Source of the DNA: Actinomycetes bacterium
Lineage (GTDB): Bacteria; Actinomycetota; Acidimicrobiia; Spongiisociales; UBA5794
Assembly: GCA_024275815.1 (NCBI GenBank)
Contig: JAJRYI010000165.1
Coordinates: 1-12,048 of the forward strand
DNA length: 12,048 nt
Direction: 5' to 3'
The notes below the pieces were generated by a model. The model made no database searches, was not told where the DNA came from, and was given only the letters and a program-made list of their open reading frames with translations. The stretch's first letter is position 1, and each line of letters opens with the position of its first letter. A program made the translations under genes and the position numbers. Positions 1 to 6,290 of this stretch are shown here, piece after piece.

Positions 1-90
1 CAGGCCGACGAGGGGTGCCATGAACATCCACTTCGTCAGCCTGCGCCGCATCCTCGGGTTGCGCGGTGAGGAGCCGCTGGGGCTCCTCAC
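1..90 (-). CDS. Sugar ABC transporter permease, MalF type (N-terminal fragment, continues beyond the window)
   Basis: Only the first codons are present. The frame ends at the window edge with MRRRLTKWMFMAPLVGL, a basic stretch running into the first hydrophobic segment, as is typical of MalF/UgpA-type inner-membrane permeases. It directly follows a sugar-binding protein gene on the same strand, the usual order for this transporter class. Two starts are possible. GTG at 90 has AAGGA at 98-102 seven bases upstream and adds a Ser/Pro/Arg-rich leader. ATG at 51 has only GAGG directly against it. I prefer GTG 90. With that start, the hairpin at 65-91 covers the first codons; with ATG 51 it lies between the genes. 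The identification rests on 17-30 residues plus context. Confidence 0.6.
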   Translation of the reverse strand, partial: MRSPSGSSPRNPRMRRRLTKWMFMAPLVGL

Positions 91-91
91 C
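65..91 (-). other. Perfect 11-bp stem-loop between binding-protein and permease genes
   Basis: GGTGAGGAGCC at 65-75 and its exact reverse complement at 81-91 enclose a 5-base loop. On the transcribed (minus) strand no T-run follows, so it is not a standard intrinsic terminator. It begins 15 bases after the binding-protein stop codon. Hairpins at this place in sugar ABC operons, as between malE and malF, can protect the upstream message and lower permease expression. That role is inferred here. The stem also covers the GTG candidate start of the permease. Confidence 0.6.
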
Positions 92-106
92 ACTGCATCC
101 TTGACA

Positions 107-1273
107 TCAGCCACCCTGGTTGAGAACCTCCTGGGCGCGAGTCGCCGCGTCGGTGATCGCCGCATCGACGGACTTCTGCCCGGCGACCGCCGCGTTGAGC
201 TCTTCGCCCACCACGTTGATCATCTCCTCGGCGTTCGGACCGTCTGCAAGCGGCATCGCGTCCTCGAGGATCGCGGCAACCGTCGTGTAGTACTCCTCGC
301 CGAATCCCTGCGACCATACGTCGGGATCGTTCATCACACTGGCACGAACGGGCGCACCGCCGGCGATGACTCTCGCTGTTGCCTGCTCCTTGCCACTGAT
401 CCATGACACGAAGGTCCAGGCTGCATCCTTGACGTTCGAGTTCGCAGGAAGCGACCAGTACCAGGCTCCAAGCACCGATTTGCCTCCGGGAACCTCAGCG
501 ACCTTGAACTTGCCGGTGAGATCACCGGCAGGGCCATCAGGACTGTTGAGCGTCGGGAGCATCCAGTTGTACGAGATCATCTGAGCTGCCTGGCCACCGG
601 CGACAGCTCGCAGCGACTCGTCGAACGACCAGTTGAGGGAGTTCTCCGGTGCGTAGGAGTTGTAGAACTCGATGTACGTCTCGAGAGCGGTCCGCGCTTC
701 GGGGCTGTCGAGGATGACCTTGTTGTCGGCATCCTGGATGGCGCCGCCTGCAGCGAAGAGGTAGTTCGCCCACTCTTCGAAGATCTTGTACCCTTTCTGG
801 GGCTGCATGGCAATGCCCGACATGTCCGCCGTCGTCAGTGCCGCTGCCGCTGTTCCGAACTCCTCGAGCGACGTGGGGGCTTCGATGCCCGCTGCCTCGT
901 AGAGATCGGCCCGGTAGATCAGACTCAACCCGTAGTTGTAGAAGGGGATACCGAAGATCCCGCTATCGACTTCAGCGATCGTCCTCAGCGGCTCTGAGAA
1001 GTCCTCGTAGTCGTAGCCATCGGTCGATGAGATTCGCGATGTGAGGTCTTCGAGGAATCCGGCGGACGCGAAGTCGTACATCCACGGGTTGTCCACGATG
1101 ATCAGGTCGAAGGTCGGATCCGATGCAAGGAACGACGACACGATACGGTCACGCATCTGGTCGTAGGGCATCGCTTCGATCTCGATGGTGATATCGGGGT
1201 ACTCGGCGTTGAAGTCGGCGACCATCGCAGTCACGATGTCCGTATCTGGCACTTCCTCCATGATGACACGCAC
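107..1273 (-). CDS. Extracellular sugar-binding protein of an ABC transporter (mature part; cut off from its signal peptide by a stop codon)
   Basis: This is a family 1 solute-binding protein (SBP_bac_1/SBP_bac_8-like) that should deliver a sugar or polyol to the permease encoded downstream. The 388-residue open part holds the whole binding fold. It opens with the first beta strand (VRVIMEEVPDT), then a segment like FNAEYPDITIEIEAMPY, then SDPTFDLIIVDNPWMYDFA and GIFGIPFYNYGLSLIYRADLYEAAGI, and ends in a C-terminal helical region. The GTG at 1273 is merely the first in-frame candidate start after the stop codon at 1340-1342. The natural start is almost certainly ATG 1417, in the same frame, with a strong ribosome site. 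Counting the interrupted leader, the gene has 436 codons, normal for the family. As read, the protein would lack export and lipid anchoring. The mature part shows no other damage, which points to a recent mutation or a base error. Confidence 0.85.
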   Translation of the reverse strand: MRVIMEEVPDTDIVTAMVADFNAEYPDITIEIEAMPYDQMRDRIVSSFLASDPTFDLIIVDNPWMYDFASAGFLEDLTSRISSTDGYDYEDFSEPLRTIAEVDSGIFGIPFYNYGLSLIYRADLYEAAGIEAPTSLEEFGTAAAALTTADMSGIAMQPQKGYKIFEEWANYLFAAGGAIQDADNKVILDSPEARTALETYIEFYNSYAPENSLNWSFDESLRAVAGGQAAQMISYNWMLPTLNSPDGPAGDLTGKFKVAEVPGGKSVLGAWYWSLPANSNVKDAAWTFVSWISGKEQATARVIAGGAPVRASVMNDPDVWSQGFGEEYYTTVAAILEDAMPLADGPNAEEMINVVGEELNAAVAGQKSVDAAITDAATRAQEVLNQGG

Positions 1274-1339
1274 GGTGGACGAGCCATCCGCCTCCGGTGC
1301 CGTCGTCGTCGGTGCTGCATCACCGTCGCTGGAGCCCGA

Positions 1340-1417
1340 TTAGCACGCACTGGCGACCAGTGCGAGCAGTGCGAAGAGCACCACGAGCATCCCGGGTAGT
1401 TTCCGTTTCTTGATCAT
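1340..1417 (-). pseudogene. Lipoprotein signal peptide of the sugar-binding protein, ending in an in-frame TAA directly after the lipobox Cys
   Basis: From ATG 1417 the frame reads MIKKRKLPGM, then a hydrophobic core LVVLFALLALVASAC. This is a textbook type II signal peptide with the lipobox ending at Cys25. Codon 26 is TAA (1342-1340). Reading through it in the same frame gives SGSSDGDAAPTTTAPEADG, the flexible Ser/Thr/Pro linker expected after a lipidated cysteine, and then the binding domain. The ribosome site AGGAG (1423-1427) lies 5 bases before the ATG, so this is clearly the real gene start. One base change, for example from TCA (Ser), would explain the stop. It splits the gene into an orphan signal peptide and an unexported domain. 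Confidence 0.8.
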
Positions 1418-1421
1418 GTTT

Positions 1422-1428
1422 TCTCCTT
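1422..1428 (-). promoter_or_regulatory. Shine-Dalgarno site that fixes the start of the sugar-binding protein
   Basis: On the minus strand the sequence AAGGAGAAAAC precedes ATG 1417, with AGGAG five bases from the start. It shows that translation begins at 1417, ahead of the interrupting stop codon, and not at the downstream GTG 1273. The 53-base gap from the dehydrogenase stop to this ATG shows no clear promoter, so the gene is probably co-transcribed with the upstream genes. Confidence 0.7.
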
Positions 1429-1470
1429 GTCCTGGTAGCTATGTCTGTCTCTGCCGATTCCGCTGATCGG

Positions 1471-2223
1471 CTAGTCCATGAAGGCCCCCCCGTTGACGGA
1501 GATCGCCTCGCCTGTGATGAACCCCGCCGCGTCGCTCAGGAGAAACGCAACGACGGATGCAACGTCCTCTGGAGTTTCCAGACGACCCATGGGTGTGTCT
1601 GCGATGTAGAGGCGCTTAACCTCGTCCACCCCGACACCTCGAAGATGTGCCTCCCACGCCAACTCACGCTCCTGCATACCTGTGACGACGTATCCAGGGC
1701 ACACGGAGTTGACACGGATCCCGGCTGGTGCGAGCTCAGCTGCCATCGCCTGGGTGAGACCGACGACCGCGAACTTCGAGGCGACGTAGTGGGCGAGGAA
1801 CGGTGCCGCACCCGCCTTGCCTGCCATCGAAGCGACGTTCACGATCACGCCATCGATGTCGGAGGACTGGAACCTGCGGGCGGCTTCTTGTCCCGACAGG
1901 AACACGCCTTTGGCGTTGATGTCCATGTTGCGGTCCCACTCTTCCTGTGGGATCTCGGTGAACGGGTACATCGAAGACACCCCGGCGTTCGAGACCCAGC
2001 CGGTGAGCGGGCCAAAAGCCCTCTCTGCCGCTTCGGCGGCGGCGGCCAGCGATTCGGGATCCGTGACGTCGAGCCTGAGGCCAAGCGTGTCGAGTTCGTC
2101 CGCCACGACGCGGGCTGCATCCTCGTCGATGTCGGTGACGATCACACGGTCCCCGCGACCGGCGAGTTCTCTGGCGATCGCTGCACCGATTCCAGCACCG
2201 GCACCGGTGATGAGAACGTTCAT
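1471..2223 (-). CDS. Short-chain dehydrogenase/reductase, NAD-type, probable polyol dehydrogenase
   Basis: A 250-residue classical SDR with a Rossmann fold. The cofactor loop TGAGAGIG is at residues 6-13, the NAG motif at 79-81, and the catalytic tetrad is Asn103, Ser132, Tyr146 and Lys150 (YVASK). Asp31 at the end of the second beta strand (VTDID) points to NAD rather than NADP. The C-terminus GEAISVNGGAFMD is typical of sugar and polyol SDRs. Its ATG overlaps the kinase stop as ATGA, and AGAGGTG lies about six bases upstream, so the two are translationally coupled. Beside an FGGY kinase the likely job is oxidation of a polyol to a ketose that the kinase then phosphorylates. The exact substrate cannot be read from the sequence. 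This is the only complete gene here that stops with TAG. Confidence 0.9.
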   Translation of the reverse strand: MNVLITGAGAGIGAAIARELAGRGDRVIVTDIDEDAARVVADELDTLGLRLDVTDPESLAAAAEAAERAFGPLTGWVSNAGVSSMYPFTEIPQEEWDRNMDINAKGVFLSGQEAARRFQSSDIDGVIVNVASMAGKAGAAPFLAHYVASKFAVVGLTQAMAAELAPAGIRVNSVCPGYVVTGMQERELAWEAHLRGVGVDEVKRLYIADTPMGRLETPEDVASVVAFLLSDAAGFITGEAISVNGGAFMD

Positions 2224-3668
2224 GTGAACACCTCTTTCAACGTGGGGTAGAGCTCCCGGTAGATCTGATACGCCTCTTGGTACCGCGGGTCGGGGTCTGG
2301 TTCGATGCAGGGTGAAGATTCGAGCATTCCGGTGATCGCCGTCCAGTCATCGATTGCTCCAGTCCCCACGCCGGCAGCGAACGCGACACCGAAGGCGGAT
2401 CCTCCGGTGAACGCGATGGGCTCGACCGGTCGCTCGAGAACGTCGGCGATGATCTGCGTCCATACGCTCGACGTACTCCCACCGTCGGTCAGGCGGATTC
2501 GTGTCGGAGCGAAACCGAGTTCGGTGAACACCTCGAGGTGGTGTTTGAATCCGTACGCGACCGATTCGAGAACCGCCCGGAAGAGGTCCCCTCGCCGGTG
2601 TCCGAGGTGAAGCCCGACGAACGCTCCCCGGGCGTTCGGGTCGTTGATCGGGGTCTTCTCCCCGAGCAGGTAGGGAAGGGCTACGACACCCGAAGCACCC
2701 GGGGAAGACTGCGCTGCCTCAGCGTCGAGCTGTTCGAGGGAAGCAGATCCGGCCAGCTCACGTTGGAACCACCGGATGAAGCTGCCGCTCGCAGCCATGC
2801 ACCCGTTGGGGAGGTACCGACCCGGCACGAGGTGGAAGTCCAGGTAGAGCCGATCATCGACCAACGGTCGGTCGGTGGTGAGGAGGATGTCGCCTGCTCC
2901 ACCGAGCTTGACAACGAGATCACCCTGTTCGATGGCCCCGGCTGAGAACGCCGACGCGACATGATCTGCGGCACCTGCGACCACGGGTGTGCCGGGATCC
3001 AGTCCGGTCGACCGCGCTACCTCTTTACCAATGGCTCCAACCACCGTGGAAGGGTCGTTGATCGGTGGCAGAAGACGCTGATCGACGTTGGCCTCCTCGA
3101 GGATGTCGGGAGCCCACTCGCCGGTGTTCAAGTCGTACAAACCGCTCTCGAGCGCCCAGTTGCGCTCGATCGTCGGGGTTCCCGTCAGGCGGTACGTGAT
3201 GAAGTCGTACGAGCCCATGATCCAGCGCACCTGGGACCAGACCTCGGGCTCGTTGCGCTGGATCCACAGCAGGGTCGGTGCGATCGACTGTTGCGTGATC
3301 GGAGAGCCTGTTCTCGTGACGATCTCATCGTCGGGAAACCGTTCTCGCAGTTCTCCGATCTCTCGGATCGCCCGACTGTCGTTCTGCTGGATCGAGGGTC
3401 GCAGAACGTCGCCGTTGCGGTCCACGAGGACGACGCACGGGACCATGCCGCTGACACCGACGGCACCGATGTGTCTTGCCCCAGCCGCCTCCTGGATCAG
3501 CTCCACGACGTTGTTCCACCACTGAGCCGGATCCTCCTCCGCCCAGCCCGGATGAGGCGACTGTAGATCGCACGGCCGTACCCCGGTTCCGACGATCCCC
3601 GCTTCGACGTCGAACACGACGGCCTTCGTTGCCGTCGTCCCGATGTCGATGCCGAGGAGTGCCGTCAT
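2220..3668 (-). CDS. FGGY-family carbohydrate kinase (xylulokinase-like)
   Basis: A 482-residue cytoplasmic sugar kinase of the FGGY family, which phosphorylates ketoses, polyols or aldoses with ATP. It has the actin-like N-terminal phosphate loop LLGIDIGTTATKAVVFD (residues 4-20), SxHPGWAEEDP near 38-47, the catalytic Asp235 in GAADHVASAF, and the ATP-site stretch LGGAGDIL at 255-262. Near the C-terminus lies the family signature DGGSTSSVWTQIIADVLERP. The start is ATG 3668, because the frame upstream of it overlaps the BtpA gene. That ATG shares ATGA with the BtpA stop, and GGAGG sits 10 bases upstream. The length is normal. Xylulokinase is the nearest well-known class, but the substrate is unknown; D-ribulose, L-ribulose or a less common ketose would also fit. 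Confidence 0.9.
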   Translation of the reverse strand: MTALLGIDIGTTATKAVVFDVEAGIVGTGVRPCDLQSPHPGWAEEDPAQWWNNVVELIQEAAGARHIGAVGVSGMVPCVVLVDRNGDVLRPSIQQNDSRAIREIGELRERFPDDEIVTRTGSPITQQSIAPTLLWIQRNEPEVWSQVRWIMGSYDFITYRLTGTPTIERNWALESGLYDLNTGEWAPDILEEANVDQRLLPPINDPSTVVGAIGKEVARSTGLDPGTPVVAGAADHVASAFSAGAIEQGDLVVKLGGAGDILLTTDRPLVDDRLYLDFHLVPGRYLPNGCMAASGSFIRWFQRELAGSASLEQLDAEAAQSSPGASGVVALPYLLGEKTPINDPNARGAFVGLHLGHRRGDLFRAVLESVAYGFKHHLEVFTELGFAPTRIRLTDGGSTSSVWTQIIADVLERPVEPIAFTGGSAFGVAFAAGVGTGAIDDWTAITGMLESSPCIEPDPDPRYQEAYQIYRELYPTLKEVFT

Positions 3669-4465
3669 CCGCGAGCTGCCTCCACGAAACGCTTTGCACG
3701 GCCAGGGTCGACCGGGTTCCATGTATATCCGTCGACCTTGAGGTCAGAGCCCACGATCGCTCCATCGGCAACCGACAGGAACGATGCGATGTTCGTGCTC
3801 TTCGCTCCTGTGTTGACGAGTACAGGAGCGTCGTCGCCAACAGCCGATTTCGCTTCCTCGAGCGCCGCGAGATCGGGTTCGGCTCCAGCCATCGGCCCCG
3901 AGATCAAGATCGCATCCGGAATGCTCGACACGACCGTTGATCGGGCGACATCGTGCAAGCTGCGCCTTCCGATCGGGGAGGCGAACTCGGGGGTGATGTT
4001 CATGAAGATCGCCACGGCGTCCGCATCGAGGCGACGGCGTTCTCGCAACAGTGCACCGGCGTCGGTACTCCACGGACCCATGTCTGACTCGTAGAAACCC
4101 GTCACGACCTCGCGCATGAACGACGCCCCGGTAGCGGCTGCGATGGCGAGAGCAGCCGACGCATCCCATAAGAAGTCTGCACCGAACGGTATCGACCGCG
4201 GTGCTGCTTCAACGATGACGCGACTCATGACGGCAACACCGTCGTAACCGGCTTCGAAACGGTACGGCCGGTCACCCTCGTTGCAGAACATCACCGCATC
4301 GAAGCCGGTATCGACCAGGATCTCGACGTCTTGCTTGAGTGAGTCGATCAGGCCGGCGATCCCGGCGTCGGCGTCGTACAGGGGTGTCCCCGGTAGCGGC
4401 GGCACGTGCGCCATTGCGATGAGCGGTTTGTCTTCAGGAAAGATTCGATGGAAGCGTTCGTTCAC
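3665..4465 (-). CDS. BtpA/SgcQ family TIM-barrel protein
   Basis: A 266-residue protein of the BtpA family (PF03437), a (beta/alpha)8 barrel named after cyanobacterial BtpA and E. coli SgcQ. Visible family features are PLIAMAHVPPLPGTP near the N-terminus, DVEILVDTGFDAVMFCNEGDRPY, the central GADFLWDASAALAIAAATGASFMREVV, and the C-terminal NTGAKSTNIASFLSVADGAIVGSDLKVDG. The last resembles a phosphate-binding barrel end. The GTG start is supported by a near-ideal ribosome site, GGAGGTGAT, six bases upstream, and by its GTGA overlap with the repressor gene. The biochemical role is not established. SgcQ is encoded in a sugar operon, and this gene sits between a sugar repressor and a sugar kinase. 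An enzyme or sugar-phosphate-binding role in the same pathway is inferred. Confidence 0.88.
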   Translation of the reverse strand: MNERFHRIFPEDKPLIAMAHVPPLPGTPLYDADAGIAGLIDSLKQDVEILVDTGFDAVMFCNEGDRPYRFEAGYDGVAVMSRVIVEAAPRSIPFGADFLWDASAALAIAAATGASFMREVVTGFYESDMGPWSTDAGALLRERRRLDADAVAIFMNITPEFASPIGRRSLHDVARSTVVSSIPDAILISGPMAGAEPDLAALEEAKSAVGDDAPVLVNTGAKSTNIASFLSVADGAIVGSDLKVDGYTWNPVDPGRAKRFVEAARG

Positions 4466-5226
4466 GCCAACATCACCTCCACGGTGTCTTGTAGGGCCTC
4501 GATGTCATCGTCTGGGACATCGGGCCGGTCGTCGGTCACAACTACGTCGATCTCAGAGAGTGGGCATACCTTGGCAAAGGCGACGTTCCCGAGCTTCGAG
4601 CGATCTGCGACGACCATGCGCGACTGAGCCGACTCGAGGGCTCTGCGCTTGACTCTCGCATCGTCGAGGTTGTACTCGGTGACACCTGCGGTTGGGTGGA
4701 TACCGCCGACGCCCATCACGAAGTGGTCGAAGATGAAGTTCTCGAAGGCCACTTCGGCGAGCGGCCCGACGAGGGACAGTTCACCGGGGCGTATGGATCC
4801 ACCCGTCAGCATGAGGCGGATTCCCGGGCTGTCTGCAAGTTCGGTGGCGATACGCAGGCTGGGTGTGAGAACGGTGAGTTGAGACCGATCTCGCAACAGG
4901 TGGGCGACGGCAAGGGTCGTCGAGCCGACATCGAGGATCACCGTATCGCCGTCGTGGATACGCGAGGCGGCGAGGTCGGCGATGCGCTCCTTCGCCGACT
5001 GGGCGAGAAGGGCACGGCTTGCGAACGGCGGTTCGTACGAGCCGGAAACAGCAGACACCGCTCCTCCGTGGGTGCGTTTGAGGAGTCCCTGCTGTTCGAG
5101 CGTCTCGAGGTCCCGACGGATGGTCATGTCGGATACATCACAGATCTCCTGCAGGTCGGCGACGCGAACACTGCCCTGTGAGGCCAGCCTCTCGAGGATC
5201 AATCCCTGTCGTTGTTCGAACTGCAT
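4462..5226 (-). CDS. DeoR/GlpR-family transcriptional repressor of the sugar operon
   Basis: A 254-residue DeoR-family regulator. The N-terminal winged helix-turn-helix reads VRVADLQEICDVSDMTIRRDLETLEQQGLLKRTHGG (about residues 20-55), with the family signature TIRRDL. The C-terminal DeoRC sugar-phosphate-sensing domain has DVGSTTLAVAHLL, LTGGSIRPGELSLVGPLAE and MVVADRSKLG. Two start codons lie two codons apart (5232 and 5226), neither with a ribosome site. I chose 5226 because a promoter -10 box ends at 5236, too close for a transcript containing ATG 5232, and because MQFEQRQ aligns with the usual DeoR start. It probably represses its own operon and is released by the phosphorylated product of the kinase. 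Confidence 0.9.
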   Translation of the reverse strand: MQFEQRQGLILERLASQGSVRVADLQEICDVSDMTIRRDLETLEQQGLLKRTHGGAVSAVSGSYEPPFASRALLAQSAKERIADLAASRIHDGDTVILDVGSTTLAVAHLLRDRSQLTVLTPSLRIATELADSPGIRLMLTGGSIRPGELSLVGPLAEVAFENFIFDHFVMGVGGIHPTAGVTEYNLDDARVKRRALESAQSRMVVADRSKLGNVAFAKVCPLSEIDVVVTDDRPDVPDDDIEALQDTVEVMLA

Positions 5227-5233
5227 GTGCATT

Positions 5234-5265
5234 TCAACATAATGGATGTTGATATCAACGTCAAC
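5234..5265. promoter_or_regulatory. Probable repressor operator: four TCAAC half-sites
   Basis: TCAAC occurs at 5234-5238, 5255-5259 and 5261-5265, and its complement GTTGA at 5248-5252. They form TCAACAT-5 bases-ATGTTGA (5234-5252) and the perfect palindrome GTTGATATCAAC (5248-5259). The cluster overlaps the -35 to -10 region of the operon promoter, immediately upstream of the DeoR-type repressor gene, the usual place for an autoregulatory operator. That DeoR binds it is inferred. Confidence 0.6.
5236..5264 (-). promoter_or_regulatory. Promoter of the deoR-btpA-kinase-dehydrogenase operon
   Basis: On the minus strand TTGACG (5264-5259) and TATGTT (5241-5236) are separated by exactly 17 bases. 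These match five and four of six consensus bases for -35 and -10. Transcription would start near ATG 5226, giving a leaderless or nearly leaderless message. This agrees with the missing ribosome site. The spacer carries the 12-base palindrome described for the operator, so bound repressor would block polymerase. Confidence 0.6.
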
Positions 5266-5476
5266 TGGCGTTCATCTTGTTTGATCACCCCGTTCCCGGA
5301 TCGATCCCTCCTGGGGAGGTATCCACCTGTTTGGAACCGTCTCGCTCTGTGCACCGGTAAGGCGTCACAGACCTACATGGGGCCAGTCCACCACCATCAC
5401 CGGCGCGACCCGTCGCGAACCCCGTCTCGTGGAAAACGGACATCCCTTCGCTCTGGCAACGCGAGGCCCGGGCCAA
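5266..5476. other. Divergent intergenic region between the repressor operon and amrB
   Basis: This stretch separates two divergently transcribed genes and shows no convincing reading frame. It holds the palindrome GGATCGATCC (5298-5307), followed by a short CCTCC-TGG-GGAGG hairpin (5307-5319). Neither can be tied to a known regulator. No RNA gene was recognised. Confidence 0.4.
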
Positions 5477-5482
5477 TAGGGT
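5477..5482 (+). promoter_or_regulatory. -10 box of amrB (leaderless type)
   Basis: TAGGGT lies seven bases before ATG 5490. A weak -35-like TGGCAA is at 5454-5459, 17 bases upstream. No ribosome site is present, so the message probably begins at the start codon. Confidence 0.5.
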
Positions 5483-5489
5483 TCCTTGT

Positions 5490-6290
5490 ATGACGACCGT
5501 ACGACCTGCCGCCGTCGCCGGATCGTTCTATCCGGCCGATCCGGATGAGCTCCGTTCATCGATCGAGCATCTCCTGACAGCACGGCCGATCACCGAGATC
5601 GACCTCGACCCTGAGATGGTCATCGTCCCCCACGCCGGTCATGTCTACTCGGCGGCCATCGCGGCGAGTGCCTACCGTGTGCTCGGAGCGGTCGAGCACC
5701 CACCACAACGGATCCTGCTCATCGGCCCCTCACACTTCGCACGGTTCGTGGGCATGGCAACGCCCGGTGTCGACGCCCTCGCAACACCTTTGGGACTCGT
5801 CCCGGTGGACCGCGAACTCACCGCGGCGGCCGAAGCCTTCACCTCCGTCACACCCCTACCCGCAGCACATGGCCGGGAGCACAGTCTCGAGGTGCAACTC
5901 CCCTTCCTCCAGGTGGTCCTCGGTGAGTTCGCGGTGCTTCCTCTCCTGACGGGGGACGTGACCGGTGAGTCCGTAGCCGCCGTGCTCGACACACTTGTCG
6001 ACACACCGGGGGTCTTCAGCGTCGTCAGTTCGGACCTGTCGCACTATCTCGACTACCACACCGCCCGTCGCAAGGACTCCGCAACGGCCGGGGCGATCAC
6101 GGCACTTCGGCCGGAGGATGTCGGTGCAGACGATGCCTGTGGGCGCATTGCAGTTCAGGCCGCGTTGCTGGTCGCTCGGAAGCGAGGGTGGGGATGCCGT
6201 CTCCTCGATCTCGCCTCATCGGGCGACACGGCGGGTTCCCGTGATCGGGTGGTGGGGTACGGTGCGTTCGCCCTTGGACCGTGGGCTTGA
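5490..6290 (+). CDS. amrB: AmmeMemoRadiSam system protein B (MEMO family)
   Basis: A 266-residue MEMO-family protein (PF01875), structurally related to nonheme-iron LigB-type dioxygenases. The N-terminus RPAAVAGSFYPADPDEL is the family hallmark. Likely metal or active-site histidines are His48 (VPHAGHVYS) and His82 (LIGPSHFARF). REHSLEVQLPFLQ and VVSSDLSHYLDYHTA follow, as in other family members, and the C-terminus VVGYGAFAL matches the usual end. Its partner AmrS lies next door on the opposite strand, with stop codons back to back. The biochemical function of the AmmeMemoRadiSam set in bacteria is unresolved; human MEMO1 has been linked to metal and redox biology. The start at ATG 5490 follows from the conserved N-terminus and the -10 box just upstream. 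Confidence 0.93.
   Translation: MTTVRPAAVAGSFYPADPDELRSSIEHLLTARPITEIDLDPEMVIVPHAGHVYSAAIAASAYRVLGAVEHPPQRILLIGPSHFARFVGMATPGVDALATPLGLVPVDRELTAAAEAFTSVTPLPAAHGREHSLEVQLPFLQVVLGEFAVLPLLTGDVTGESVAAVLDTLVDTPGVFSVVSSDLSHYLDYHTARRKDSATAGAITALRPEDVGADDACGRIAVQAALLVARKRGWGCRLLDLASSGDTAGSRDRVVGYGAFALGPWA

Noticed and set aside
1340..1342. Recoding of TAA as a sense codon in this organism
   Set aside because: TAA is not used as a stop in the other complete genes here, but that is a small sample, and TAA reassignment is not expected in bacteria of this kind. A mutation or base error is simpler.
1441..2250. A 269-codon open frame on the plus strand opposite the dehydrogenase
   Set aside because: It mirrors the coding strand of a clear SDR gene, and its protein is rich in Arg/His/Asp/Val with no domain. 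Such antisense frames are common in GC-rich genes.
3669..3722. Longer N-terminus of the FGGY kinase (18 extra residues)
   Set aside because: It overlaps the BtpA gene and adds non-conserved residues. ATG 3668 with the ATGA overlap and upstream GGAGG is the better start.
3325..3840. Open frames on both strands over the kinase/BtpA junction
   Set aside because: They overlap two recognised genes out of frame and show only Arg-rich low-complexity sequence.
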